Below, piece after piece: positions 33,601 to 41,110 of a stretch of 64,000 nucleotides of DNA. Under the pieces are notes generated by a model that was not told the origin of the DNA, made no database searches, and saw nothing but the letters and a program-made list of their open reading frames with translations. This DNA comes from DASVHS01 sp035468985. Its GTDB lineage: Bacteria; Acidobacteriota; Thermoanaerobaculia; Gp7-AA8. The stretch lies in contig DATISF010000028.1 in assembly GCA_035468985.1 (NCBI GenBank), forward strand, positions 1 to 64,000. Direction: 5' to 3'. Each line of letters starts with the position of its first letter. The first letter of the stretch is position 1. The position numbers and the translations under genes were made by a program.

Positions 33601-36357
33601 GTGCTCCGCATCCCGGTCGCCACCTACCGAGTCCAGTTCAACGCCGGCTTCACGTTCGATGATGCGCGGAGGATCGCGGACTACCTGCAGGAGCTCGGGA
33701 TCACCGATCTCTATGCCTCACCGATCCTGAAGGCGCGCAAGGGGAGCTTGCACGGTTACGACGTCGTCGATGCGGCCGCGCTCAATCCGGAGCTGGGGAC
33801 GGAAGACGATTTTGGGCGCCTCCACGAGCGGCTCAAGCAGCTCGACATCGGGTTCCTTCTCGACGTGGTCCCCAATCACATGGCCGCGAGCCGGGAGAAC
33901 GCCTGGTGGATGAGCGTTCTCGAGAACGGCAAGCAGTCGCGTTTCCTCCACTACTTCGATATCGACTGGCGGCCGGTGACCTCGCGCGGGCAGACCGAGG
34001 AGAAGGTGCTGCTGCCGATTCTGGGGAAGCCGTATGGCGAGGCGATCGAGTCGGGCGAGGTGCAGCTCGGCTTCGACGCCGACGGATTCTTCCTCACGTA
34101 CTACGACAACCGGCTGCCGCTCGCTCCGAAGTCGTACACGATGGTTCTGGGCGAGTGCGTGGAGTCGCTGCCGACCGAAGGTGTGGCCATCGAGCTGCGC
34201 GATCTCGTCGCCGGCGACGAGAAAGTTACCAACAGCAAGTTCCTCAAGGAGACGCTGTGGCGTATCTACGAACAGAGCGCCGAGTTCCGGCAGGCCCTCG
34301 ACGCGACGATCGTCCATTTCAACGGCAAGGCGGGAAGCTCCGACACGTTCAACGCGCTCGATTCGCTGCTCGACGCGCAGTTCTACCGGCTGGCGTACTG
34401 GCGCATCGCCAGCGAGAAGATCAACTATCGCCGCTTTTTCGACGTCACCGATCTGGTCGGCGTGCGCATCGAGAACCCGGAAGTCTTCGAAGCGCGCAAT
34501 CGCCGGACGCTCGATCTGATCGCCGAGGGGAAGGTGACCGGCCTGCGCATCGATCACATCGATGGTCTCTTCGATCCGATCGGGCACATGAAAAAACTGC
34601 AGCTGCGCCTCGGCGACGCGAATCCCGAGTCCCGAGCTCCGAACCCAGCCGCCTTCTACATCGTCGTCGAGAAGATTCTCGCGCGCGACGAGACCCTTCC
34701 GAAGACGTTCGAGGTCTGCGGAACGACGGGATACGACTTCGCCAATGCCGTGAATGCGCTGTTCGTCGATCCTGAAGGGCTGACGAAGCTCGGCGACTTC
34801 TATCGCGAATTCACCGGCGTCACGAAGTCATTCGACGACATCTGCTACGAGCGCAGGAAGCAAGTCATCAGCGAGCTCTTTCCCGGCGAGATGCGCGCCC
34901 TCGGCAAGCAGCTGGGTGAGCTCTCCATGCACGACCGCAATGCCCGCGACTTCGCGCCGTCGGATTTGCTCGCCGCGCTCGTCGAGATCACGGCGTGCAT
35001 GCACGTCTACCGCACCTACATCCGCGATTTCGAGGTGACCGTCGAAGACCGGCGGTTCATCCGCCAGGCGGTCGCGGAAGCGCGGCGGCGCGCCGGGATC
35101 TCCATGGATCAGCGGCTCTTCGAGTTTCTCGAGTGCATGCTGCTCGTCGATCCGCCGTCGTACGTCGCGTCGGAGCGCGAGCATTGGCTGGCGTTCGTTA
35201 TGCGCTGGCAGCAGTTCACCGGCCGGGTGATGGCCAAGGGCGTCGAGGACACCGCGTTCTACAACTACAACCGGCTGATCTCGCTCAACGAGGTCGGAAG
35301 CGATCCCGGACGCGAGGCGGGTTTCGATCCCGTCGCCGAATTCCATCAGCGCAACGAGCGGATCCAAAAGGACTGGCGCCACACGCTCAATGCCACGTCG
35401 ACGCACGACACGAAACGGAGCGAGGACGTGCGCGCGCGCATCAACGTGCTCTCGGAGCTTGCCGACTCGTGGCAGCGCGATGTGCGGCGGTGGTCGGACA
35501 TGAACTCCGCGCTGCGCCATCACGGCGTGCCCGCGCCGAACGAGGAGCTGCTCATCTATCAGACGCTTCTCGGCATGTGGCCGGTGGACGAGGAGGAGCT
35601 GGAGGCGGTCGAGGAGCGCCTGCGGCAGTTTCTGGAGAAGGCCGCGCGCGAGGCCAAGACCTGCACGAACTGGATCGCACCGAGTCCGGAGTACGAGAAG
35701 GCGCTGCTCGATTTCGGGAGTGCGGCGCTGGGCAATCTCGAGTTTCGGGCGTCGATGATGCGCACACAGCGGCGCGTCGCGTACCACGGATTTCTCAATG
35801 CCCTGGCGCAGCTGGTTCTGAAGATCACGTCGCCGGGCGTTCCCGATTTTTACCAGGGAACGGACGTCTGGGACCTGAGCCTCGTCGATCCCGACAATCG
35901 CCGTCCCGTCGATTACGAGAAGCGCCGGTCCATGCTGAAGAAGATGAAGGCATCCTACGAGCGCGGCACGCTCGACCTGGCGACGATGCAGCGCCGCTTC
36001 TTCGACGGCCGCATCAAGTTGTTCACGACGTGGCGGACGCTCGACCTGCGCCGCCGCCGCGCGGAGTCGTTCCAGCGCGGCGGTTATCGCGCCATCACGG
36101 CGCAATCGCCGAACGTCTGCGCGTTCCTGCGCGGCGACGATGTCATCGTGGCCGTCCCGCGCCTCACCACCAGACTGTGCAAGCCGGATGTCCCGCCGCT
36201 GGGCGCCGCCTGGGGCGAGGCATCGTTGCCGGTCGAGATCACCGGAACGTTCGAGGACATCTTCACGCGGCGAGCCTTCGATCTCACCGGCGAGCCCGTC
36301 CCCCTCGCGGAGATTTTTTCGCTGTTCCCGGTTGCGGTTCTCGAGCGCCGTACGTAG
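33601..36357 (+). CDS. treY: Malto-oligosyltrehalose synthase with a family-E repeat inside
   Basis: A 918-residue GH13_26 enzyme that converts the reducing end of a maltodextrin to a trehalosyl unit. The start is GTG 33601 (LRIPVATYRVQFNAGFTFDD). VVPNHMAAS, GLRIDHIDGLFDP (nucleophile), VVEKILARDE (acid) and TSTHDTKRSEDVRARI are diagnostic. Residues ~341-348 (NPESRAPN) are encoded by four 7-bp units at 34619-34646, just before the strand carrying the acid Glu, in a loop between the two motifs. The 3' end overlaps the exosortase partner gene on the other strand by 74 nt. Confidence 0.95.
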   Translation: MLRIPVATYRVQFNAGFTFDDARRIADYLQELGITDLYASPILKARKGSLHGYDVVDAAALNPELGTEDDFGRLHERLKQLDIGFLLDVVPNHMAASRENAWWMSVLENGKQSRFLHYFDIDWRPVTSRGQTEEKVLLPILGKPYGEAIESGEVQLGFDADGFFLTYYDNRLPLAPKSYTMVLGECVESLPTEGVAIELRDLVAGDEKVTNSKFLKETLWRIYEQSAEFRQALDATIVHFNGKAGSSDTFNALDSLLDAQFYRLAYWRIASEKINYRRFFDVTDLVGVRIENPEVFEARNRRTLDLIAEGKVTGLRIDHIDGLFDPIGHMKKLQLRLGDANPESRAPNPAAFYIVVEKILARDETLPKTFEVCGTTGYDFANAVNALFVDPEGLTKLGDFYREFTGVTKSFDDICYERRKQVISELFPGEMRALGKQLGELSMHDRNARDFAPSDLLAALVEITACMHVYRTYIRDFEVTVEDRRFIRQAVAEARRRAGISMDQRLFEFLECMLLVDPPSYVASEREHWLAFVMRWQQFTGRVMAKGVEDTAFYNYNRLISLNEVGSDPGREAGFDPVAEFHQRNERIQKDWRHTLNATSTHDTKRSEDVRARINVLSELADSWQRDVRRWSDMNSALRHHGVPAPNEELLIYQTLLGMWPVDEEELEAVEERLRQFLEKAAREAKTCTNWIAPSPEYEKALLDFGSAALGNLEFRASMMRTQRRVAYHGFLNALAQLVLKITSPGVPDFYQGTDVWDLSLVDPDNRRPVDYEKRRSMLKKMKASYERGTLDLATMQRRFFDGRIKLFTTWRTLDLRRRRAESFQRGGYRAITAQSPNVCAFLRGDDVIVAVPRLTTRLCKPDVPPLGAAWGEASLPVEITGTFEDIFTRRAFDLTGEPVPLAEIFSLFPVAVLERRT
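34619..34646. repeat. Family-E block: four 7-bp units inside treY
   Basis: CGAATCC, CGAGTCC, CGAGCTC and CGAACCC in a row, 28 bp in total, read in frame within treY. Confidence 0.75.
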
Positions 36358-36814
36358 CCGAATACCAGCAGACGAACGCGATCCCGAACATGCCGCCGAG
36401 GCGGTAGAGGAAATCGATGCTGGTCCAGAACTGCTGCTCGAGCGACGAGTAGTGAGCCGCACTCCACGGGCCCGCGCGCGTAGCCCACGTCGTCTCGATG
36501 GTCACGGCCAGCGCGAACGGATGAATGGCCAGCAGCACAATGAGGGCCACAAGAAGCCGCCAGACCTTGCGCGTCGGAACGGCGGCGGCGAGAGCGATGA
36601 ACAACACGAAGTTGTACGTCAGCTGATCGGCGGGAACCTGGATGTCCGGCGCGCCGATGCGCGCGACGCGCACGATTCGATCAACGGCCACGGCGTGCAC
36701 GCCGAACTGCTGCAGCAGCTCGCAGAGCAGATCATCGTAGGCGGGAGTCGCGTACCACCAGATGGCGAACGCAACCGCCGCTCCCATGACGAACCTAAGC
36801 GCGCGCAGCAGCAT
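36284..36814 (-). CDS. Exosortase H-associated membrane protein
   Basis: A 176-residue protein with an N-terminal hydrophobic segment (LRFVMGAAVAFAIWWY), a periplasmic-looking middle (YDDLLCELLQQFGV to APDIQVPADQLTYNFVLFIA), further hydrophobic stretches (WRLLVALIVLLAIHPFALAV; YRLGGMFGIAFVCWYSATYG) and a basic tail. Its position directly after exosortase H, overlapping it by 20 nt, matches the small membrane partner often found with XrtH. Its precise role is unknown. The 3' end overlaps treY, so the tail may be poorly constrained. Confidence 0.72.
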   Translation of the reverse strand: MLLRALRFVMGAAVAFAIWWYATPAYDDLLCELLQQFGVHAVAVDRIVRVARIGAPDIQVPADQLTYNFVLFIALAAAVPTRKVWRLLVALIVLLAIHPFALAVTIETTWATRAGPWSAAHYSSLEQQFWTSIDFLYRLGGMFGIAFVCWYSATYGAREPQPGTAKKSPRGGRARR

Positions 36815-37292
36815 TGGGTGGTGCGCTCCGCCGCGACCAGACGACGAAGAAGCCGACCGCGATCCCGAAGATCGCCGTCTGCCAGATTGCCAGGTGGAAC
36901 GTGTCGAACCAGGCGCGATGCCGGCAGCCGATCAGGAACAGCGTGACCACGCGGATGAGATTCGCGGCCTGAATGATCAGGCCGCCGAGGATGACGCCGA
37001 TGATCTTCTTCATCCATGTGGCGGGAAAGGCGAGGACCGCCGCGAGCACGAACAGCGTTGCCTCCACGCCGTTGCAGCCGTTCTTGATGTCCACCGCGAA
37101 GCACGGCGCGCTGATCGTCGTGCCGCTGACGCGCACACCGCCCTCGGCCGTCCGAATGATCGAAGCGGAGGCGACGGCGATCGAGTTCGTGAACGGCAGG
37201 ATGACCTTGCGGTCGACGGTCTCGATCAGCAGCGAGAACTCGAACGCGGCGAGGAGAATCAGGAACGTGACGATGAAGCGAAGGCGGGGCAC
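36795..37292 (-). CDS. xrtH: Exosortase H
   Basis: A 165-residue multi-pass transpeptidase-like protein. It has the exosortase active-site pattern: Cys in DIKNGCNGVEATLF, Arg in IQAANLIRVVTLFLIG and His in FDTFHLAIWQTA. Exosortases process proteins with C-terminal sorting tags, in this subfamily IPTLxxWG-CTERM; no protein with such a tag is encoded in the window. The first hydrophobic segment is RFIVTFLILLAAFEFSLLI. The first ~15 nt of the gene recur at about 39446, next to the duplicated DUF3303 gene. Confidence 0.87.
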   Translation of the reverse strand: MPRLRFIVTFLILLAAFEFSLLIETVDRKVILPFTNSIAVASASIIRTAEGGVRVSGTTISAPCFAVDIKNGCNGVEATLFVLAAVLAFPATWMKKIIGVILGGLIIQAANLIRVVTLFLIGCRHRAWFDTFHLAIWQTAIFGIAVGFFVVWSRRSAPPNAAARA

Positions 37293-37439
37293 GACGCGAT
37301 TCTAGCCGTCAAAGGCGCGGCGCGACAGCCGCCGATGCCTCGGGTGAGGTCATGACCGGAATGACTTCGAAATCGACGATGTCCGACCATCGCGCAATCC
37401 ACGAGTCCAGCGACGCGCGCGAGTGGCACTCCATCACCT

Positions 37440-37582
37440 AAGGAAGCTCTGAACAAGTCGTTGTTCACGTCATCCTGAGCCGCGAAGACGGCGAAGGATC
37501 TCGAAATGGCAGGCGTTTTCGGATCCTGAGATCCTTCGTCGCGCTTCGCCGGCTCAGGATGACGACTTGTTCAGAGGTTCCC
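37440..37582. mobile_element. Family-A element inserted in the broken DUF3303 gene
   Basis: Full-length copy with ends AAGGAAGCTCTGAACAAGTCG and CGACTTGTTCAGAGGTTCC. The flanks CACCT (left) and CCTGAAGC (right) compared with the intact CACCTGAAAAC suggest a 2-3 bp CCT/CT target duplication. Confidence 0.85.
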
Positions 37583-37669
37583 TGAAGCACCGCTTCAGAT
37601 CTTGGGTGACCCAGCTGGAAACGTACTTGACGTCCGGCGGCGCCATCCGCCCCTTCTCGGAACCGGATC

Positions 37670-37783
37670 GTCATCCTGAGCCGCGAATACGGCGAAGGAT
37701 CTCGAAATGGCAGGCGTTTTCGGATCCTGAGATCCTTCGTCGCGCTTCGCCGACTCAGGATGACGACTTGTTCAGAGGTTCCC
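37670..37783. mobile_element. Family-A element, second copy in the broken gene
   Basis: It begins at the core GTCATCCTGAGCCGCGAATA without the outer left end and finishes with GACTTGTTCAGAGGTTCCC. With the neighbouring 87-bp gene fragment it forms a ~200-bp unit that is duplicated in tandem. Confidence 0.82.
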
Positions 37784-37870
37784 TGAAGCACCGCTTCAGA
37801 TCTTCGGTGACCCAGCTGGAAACGGACTTGATGTCCGGCGGCGCCATCCGCCCCTTCTCGGGACCGGATC

Positions 37871-37942
37871 GTCATCCTGAGCCGCGAAGACGGCGAAGGA
37901 TCTCGAAATGGCAGGCGTTTTCGGATCCTGAGATCCTTCGCT
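37871..37942. mobile_element. Family-A element, truncated third copy
   Basis: GTCATCCTGAGCCGCGAAGA to GAGATCCTTCGCTCTCTC. The right arm is cut off just before the stop of the NosL-like gene. Confidence 0.75.
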
Positions 37943-37947
37943 CTCTC

Positions 37948-38391
37948 TTACTCGTGTGCGACGACGCCCCTCAGCGTTGCGTAGTCGGGTGCAATCTCGT
38001 TCCTACCGGGTGTTCGTTGATAGAACGCATCGGCACCTGCGCGGTTCTTGAACGCGCGAATCGCCCGGATCGGGCCGCCCGCACTCGTGCGCTGAATGAC
38101 AAACACGACCTTCGAAGCCTCGATCCAGTCGGGGCCGTCGTTGTCATGAAACCAGACCTGCCACTGATCGCCTTCCGGAATCGCCTGCAGCAGACACGCG
38201 GCGCGGTCGAACGCTTTGACCTGGCCGTCCGACGAGCGCGCAACCGCCGCGAGGCTCAGGTCCTCGAGCCTGTTGCCGTCGACGGCGCACGAAGTCCATT
38301 TGTCGACTGCCGGGGGCGCAACGCGGCCTTTGCACGCAACGCCGAACGAGACGAGGAGCAGCGCAACGAGAATGCTTCTTCGCATCATCAA
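37948..38391 (-). CDS. NosL-like lipoprotein
   Basis: A 147-residue protein with a lipoprotein signal (RRSILVALLLVSFGVACKGR). The body follows NosL, the copper-delivery lipoprotein of nitrous oxide reductase loci: DGQVKAFDRAACLLQAI, VWFHDNDGPDWIEASKVVFV, then an F-K-N-R-A-G-A-D-A-F stretch. The usual CGM copper site is replaced by WTSCAVDG, so metal binding is doubtful. No nos genes are nearby. It lies between two copies of a duplicated segment and next to a TlpA-type gene. Confidence 0.6.
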   Translation of the reverse strand: MMMRRSILVALLLVSFGVACKGRVAPPAVDKWTSCAVDGNRLEDLSLAAVARSSDGQVKAFDRAACLLQAIPEGDQWQVWFHDNDGPDWIEASKVVFVIQRTSAGGPIRAIRAFKNRAGADAFYQRTPGRNEIAPDYATLRGVVAHE

Positions 38392-38757
38392 CGCCCTTCG
38401 TTCGATGGTTTCAGGACAACATCATACGCCGCGGAGGGAGTGTTGGCCCGCGAGGACTCCACGCCGGCAATCGAAGGTTCACATCGAAGCTTCGCGACCG
38501 TCGTCGAATCCAGCGAGGCGCCGAACGTGGGTCAGCGACCGGAAGGATTCGCGGACAACGAAGTTGCATTTCAGCGCCAGGACTCCGTGGACAAATCCTG
38601 TCTCGTCTTTCGCCAGGGCGAAATCTGCAGGAACGCCCGAAGGAGTGAGTCCTTGCGTGTTGTCGTCCCGGATTCTGAGACCTGCAGCGCGGGCCCTCAG
38701 ATGTCATCGCTGGTTGGTATTCGACAACAAATCATCAGGGCAGGGCAGGAAGTCCCT
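38392..38757. other. Non-coding stretch, possible gene remnant on minus strand
   Basis: About 365 bases between two minus-strand genes. One minus frame stays open for ~68 codons (including VPADFALAKDETGFVHGVLA and KCNFVVRESFRSLTHV) but has no start codon and ends at ~38480. This could be a decayed gene. I see no RNA fold or operator. Confidence 0.3.
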
Positions 38758-39339
38758 TTACCGACGAGCGAGCGTGCTCTGAACGGCAGAAACGAGATCG
38801 TCGAAAGACTTCGTACCGTAGCCGATTGTCTGATGGACGATCACGCCGGACCGGTTGATGACATAGGTTCGCGGAATCGCGTCGTCGCCGCCGAACCGTC
38901 GCGAGATGTCTCCTCCCGGATCCGCGACCAGCGCGAACGTCAGGTTTGCGTGGCGATTGAATTTGCGGACCGTCAGTGCGTTTTCCTTTCGCGCGATCGC
39001 GACCACGGCCAGCTCGGGCTGGAACCGCTGCCACAGCTCGCGCTCCACCCGAGGCAATTCCTCGACGCAGGGCCGGCACCACGTTGCCCACACGTCCACG
39101 ATCACCACTCGTCCACGAAGCACAGCGGTTCCGGTCCTGTGGCCGCTCAAATCAATGGCGGTGAAGTCCGGCGCTGCCCGTCCGACGAGATCCTCATGGT
39201 GGAGGACCGCTCCCGGTGGCGGTCCACCGATCATCGCCCTCCCGACCACCATCGTTCGGTGCGCGATCCAGTAGGTTCCGACCGCCGCGGCGAGGATCAG
39301 GACCAGAGAAATGACGAGAACGAGTCGGCGCGGGGGCAC
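38758..39339 (-). CDS. TlpA-like thiol-disulfide oxidoreductase, membrane anchored
   Basis: A 193-residue protein with an N-terminal anchor (LVLVISLVLILAAAVGTYWI) and a periplasmic thioredoxin fold: APDFTAIDLSGH, VVIVDVWATWCRPCVEELPR with the WCRPC redox site, and the cis-Pro loop AIPRTYVINRSG. It would reduce or isomerise disulfides in exported proteins or cytochrome c precursors. It sits alone next to a NosL-like gene, suggesting a metal-site or thiol maintenance pair (inference from context only). Confidence 0.85.
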   Translation of the reverse strand: MPPRRLVLVISLVLILAAAVGTYWIAHRTMVVGRAMIGGPPPGAVLHHEDLVGRAAPDFTAIDLSGHRTGTAVLRGRVVIVDVWATWCRPCVEELPRVERELWQRFQPELAVVAIARKENALTVRKFNRHANLTFALVADPGGDISRRFGGDDAIPRTYVINRSGVIVHQTIGYGTKSFDDLVSAVQSTLARR

Positions 39340-39435
39340 GAACGCATTCTAGACCCGGGCATCCGTTGACGATGAGCAGCTTCGCTTCTCCAGTCTCGGT
39401 GCAGGAGCGATGCGCGTTGTTCGCGACCTGACAAT

Positions 39436-39600
39436 CAGGCGGAAGCGGGGCACGACGCGATTCCAGCCGTCAAAGGCGCGGCGCGACAGCCGCCGCGGCC
39501 TCGGGTGAGGTCATCACCGGAATGATCTCGAAATCGACGATGTCCGACCATCGAGCGATCCACGCGTCCAGCGATGCGCGCGAGTGGCATTCCATCACCT
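39436..39600. repeat. Segmental duplicate of 37276-37440
   Basis: The two stretches share the words GGCACGACGCGATTC, CCGTCAAAGGCGCGGCGCGA and ATCGACGATGTCCGACCATC at the same spacing. The copy includes the first codons of xrtH followed by the DUF3303 3' half, showing that the original order was xrtH next to the DUF3303 gene. Confidence 0.8.
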
Positions 39601-39742
39601 GAAAACACCGCTTCAGATCATCGGTGACCCAGCTGGAAACGTACTTGACGTCCGGCGGCGCCATCCGCCCCTTCTCCTGGAAACGCCGGTAGACCGGGAC
39701 CGGATCGCCATTCTTGTAGTTCTCCACAACCATGAACAGCAT
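39470..39742 (-). CDS. DUF3303 family protein (intact copy)
   Basis: A 90-residue dimeric alpha/beta-type protein: MLFMVVENYKNGDPVPVYRR, a strand KYVSSWVTDDLKRCFQVMEC, and WIARWSDIVDFEIIPVMTS. This matches the DUF3303 family, which is related to muconolactone isomerase-like folds and has no known reaction. A broken paralogous copy lies at 37310-37870. The start is ATG 39742. No signal peptide is visible. Confidence 0.8.
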   Translation of the reverse strand: MLFMVVENYKNGDPVPVYRRFQEKGRMAPPDVKYVSSWVTDDLKRCFQVMECHSRASLDAWIARWSDIVDFEIIPVMTSPEAAAAVAPRL

Positions 39743-39823
39743 GCGGCCAGACTACTCGAATGGATTGAGCGTCGCGCAAAGGAATGGCAAATCGTGCCCG
39801 CGCCATACGGCGCATTTGTTCGA

Positions 39824-40002
39824 GTGTGGCGTGTCGCAAATAGACCGGCTTTCGCCCGCAACCCTTCGGGCTGGTTCCGGTTGCGGGCGATCTGCGGCGT
39901 TGCTCGTCGTCGACGATGCCACCGCATCCCCTCCTCCGCGCGCCTTGCATCTCGGCCGCAAGCGGCACCAGCGAAAGTCGGTCTCTTTGCGACAAGCCAC
40001 AC
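39824..40002. mobile_element. Family-B inverted-repeat element (MITE-like, 179 bp)
   Basis: Terminal repeats of 32 bp match at 29 positions: the left end begins GTGTGGCGTGTCGCAAATAG and the right end finishes TTTGCGACAAGCCACAC. The centre carries a palindrome around GCCGCAAGCGGC and shares its sequence with 1-136. It contains no plausible gene. A family-A element abuts the right end. Confidence 0.8.
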
Positions 40003-40003
40003 T

Positions 40004-40146
40004 AGGGACCTCTGAACAAGTCGTCATCCTGAGTCGGCGAAGCGCGACGAAGGATCTCAGGATGCGAAAACGCCTGCGATTTCGAGATCCTTCGCCGTCT
40101 TCGCGGCTCAGGATGACGTGAACAACGACTTGCGCAGAGGTTCGCT
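40004..40146. mobile_element. Family-A element next to the family-B element
   Basis: Ends GGGACCTCTGAACAAGTCG and CGACTTGCGCAGAGGTTCG; core CATCCTGAGTCGGCGAAGCG and CTTCGCGGCTCAGGATG. The B-then-A order repeats the arrangement at 1-281. Confidence 0.82.
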
Positions 40147-40258
40147 AGGTCTGGTGCGCCACCTTATCCTCCGGGCACGACCCCCGGCAGCTGCACCAGC
40201 ACGTCGTTCTGCGGATCGTAGTCCGATGCCGCGTGCGACGGGCATGTGGCGCATTCGC

Positions 40259-40392
40259 TAGGGAACCTCTGCGCAAATCGTCATCCTGAGTCGGCGAAGC
40301 GCGACGAAGGATCTCAAGATCCGAAAACGCCTGCCATTTCGAGATCCTTCGCCGTCTTCGCGGCTCAGGATGACGTGAACAACGACTTGTTC
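40259..40392. mobile_element. Family-A element cut at its right end
   Basis: It starts GGGAACCTCTGCGCAAATCG and runs to AACGACTTGTTC, then joins a family-B terminus rather than AGAGGTTCC. Confidence 0.78.
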
Positions 40393-40393
40393 C

Positions 40394-40430
40394 CACCAGC
40401 GAAAGTCGGTCTATTTGCGACACGCCACGC
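40394..40430. mobile_element. Family-B right terminus fragment
   Basis: ACCAGCGAAAGTCGGTCTAT to CGACACGCCACGC equals the last ~37 bases of the family-B element. The rest was removed when the family-A copy arrived. The yceH stop lies 6 nt further on. Confidence 0.75.
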
Positions 40431-40435
40431 TAGCG

Positions 40436-41110
40436 CTACTCTCCGAGCTTCTGCAGCAGAACTCGCAGCTGCTCGTGAAGTTCCTCGACGCGCGCTTCCA
40501 GGCGCGTGACGCGCGCTGACAATGGAGTCCCGGCTTCAGCCGGGGCCTGCGTTTCGACGACGGCCTCCTCCACCGCCCCACCCGCGGTGTGAACCCAGCG
40601 CGATTCCTTCTGTCCCGGCCTCCGCTGCAGCTCGCGGACGAGGGGCTCGCTGTGCCCAGCCATGTCGCGCAACGTGTCTTCGACTTCCGCAACGGTCTCG
40701 AACCGATGCAGCCGGTCGCTTCGCCCGCGCAGTTCACCGGGAGTCTGCGGCCCGCGCAGAAACAGCATCGTGATGATCGCCTTTTCCGCCGGCTTGAGAT
40801 GCCACACCTTGTCGAGGTTGTGGTCGAAGCGCACTGCTCGCCCGCCCATCACACGCCAGGCGAGCTTCTCGTCCTGCAGGCGATCGAGCGCGCGCTGCAC
40901 ATCCGCTTCAGAAAGCTCCATGACCGGTTCGCGATTCGATTTCTGATTGCAGGCCGCGACGAGCGCATTGAGCGTCAGCGGATAGTACTCGGGCGTCGAG
41001 AGCTGCTTCTCCATCAGGCTGCCGAGGATGCGGATTTCGGCAGGTTCGAGGGCGCGGGGGATGCGCGGGCGCTGCGGCGAGTCGGTGTCGAGGGTCGGGA
41101 CGAAGCTCAT
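40436..41110 (-). CDS. YceH-family (DUF480) winged-helix protein
   Basis: A 224-residue protein of two tandem winged-helix domains: LEPAEIRILGSLMEKQLSTP, YPLTLNALVAACNQKSNREP and then KAIITMLFLRGPQTPGELRG, the DUF480/YceH signatures. The C-terminus is a coiled coil (LSARVTRLEARVEELHEQLR). The linker between them holds QAPAEAGTP, encoded by a family-D palindrome. Function is unknown. The start codon overlaps the stop of the glpD-like gene by 4 nt. Confidence 0.9.
   Translation of the reverse strand: MSFVPTLDTDSPQRPRIPRALEPAEIRILGSLMEKQLSTPEYYPLTLNALVAACNQKSNREPVMELSEADVQRALDRLQDEKLAWRVMGGRAVRFDHNLDKVWHLKPAEKAIITMLFLRGPQTPGELRGRSDRLHRFETVAEVEDTLRDMAGHSEPLVRELQRRPGQKESRWVHTAGGAVEEAVVETQAPAEAGTPLSARVTRLEARVEELHEQLRVLLQKLGE
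40521..40550. repeat. Family-D palindrome inside yceH
   Basis: AGTCCCGGCTTCAGCCGGGG, read as part of QAPAEAGTP in the yceH frame. The same residues P-A-E-A-G-A/T-P occur in argC. Confidence 0.75.

Larger units (their letters stand above)
37310..37870 (-). pseudogene. DUF3303-like gene broken by family-A elements
   Basis: 37310-37439 is a close copy of the C-terminal half of the intact gene at 39470-39742. The N-terminal half appears twice, at 37583-37669 and 37784-37870. A family-A element splits the gene after ATCACCT (intact: ATCACCTGAAAACACC), and a second lies between the duplicated halves. The N-terminal pieces also lack ~20 nt after CCCCTTCTC. No intact product can be made. Confidence 0.8.

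Noticed and set aside
38411..38707. A 98-codon minus-strand frame between the nosL-like and tlpA-like genes
   Set aside because: The composition is Arg/Ser/Pro-rich with no recognisable pattern. Another frame in the same place looks more protein-like but has no start, so I call neither a gene.
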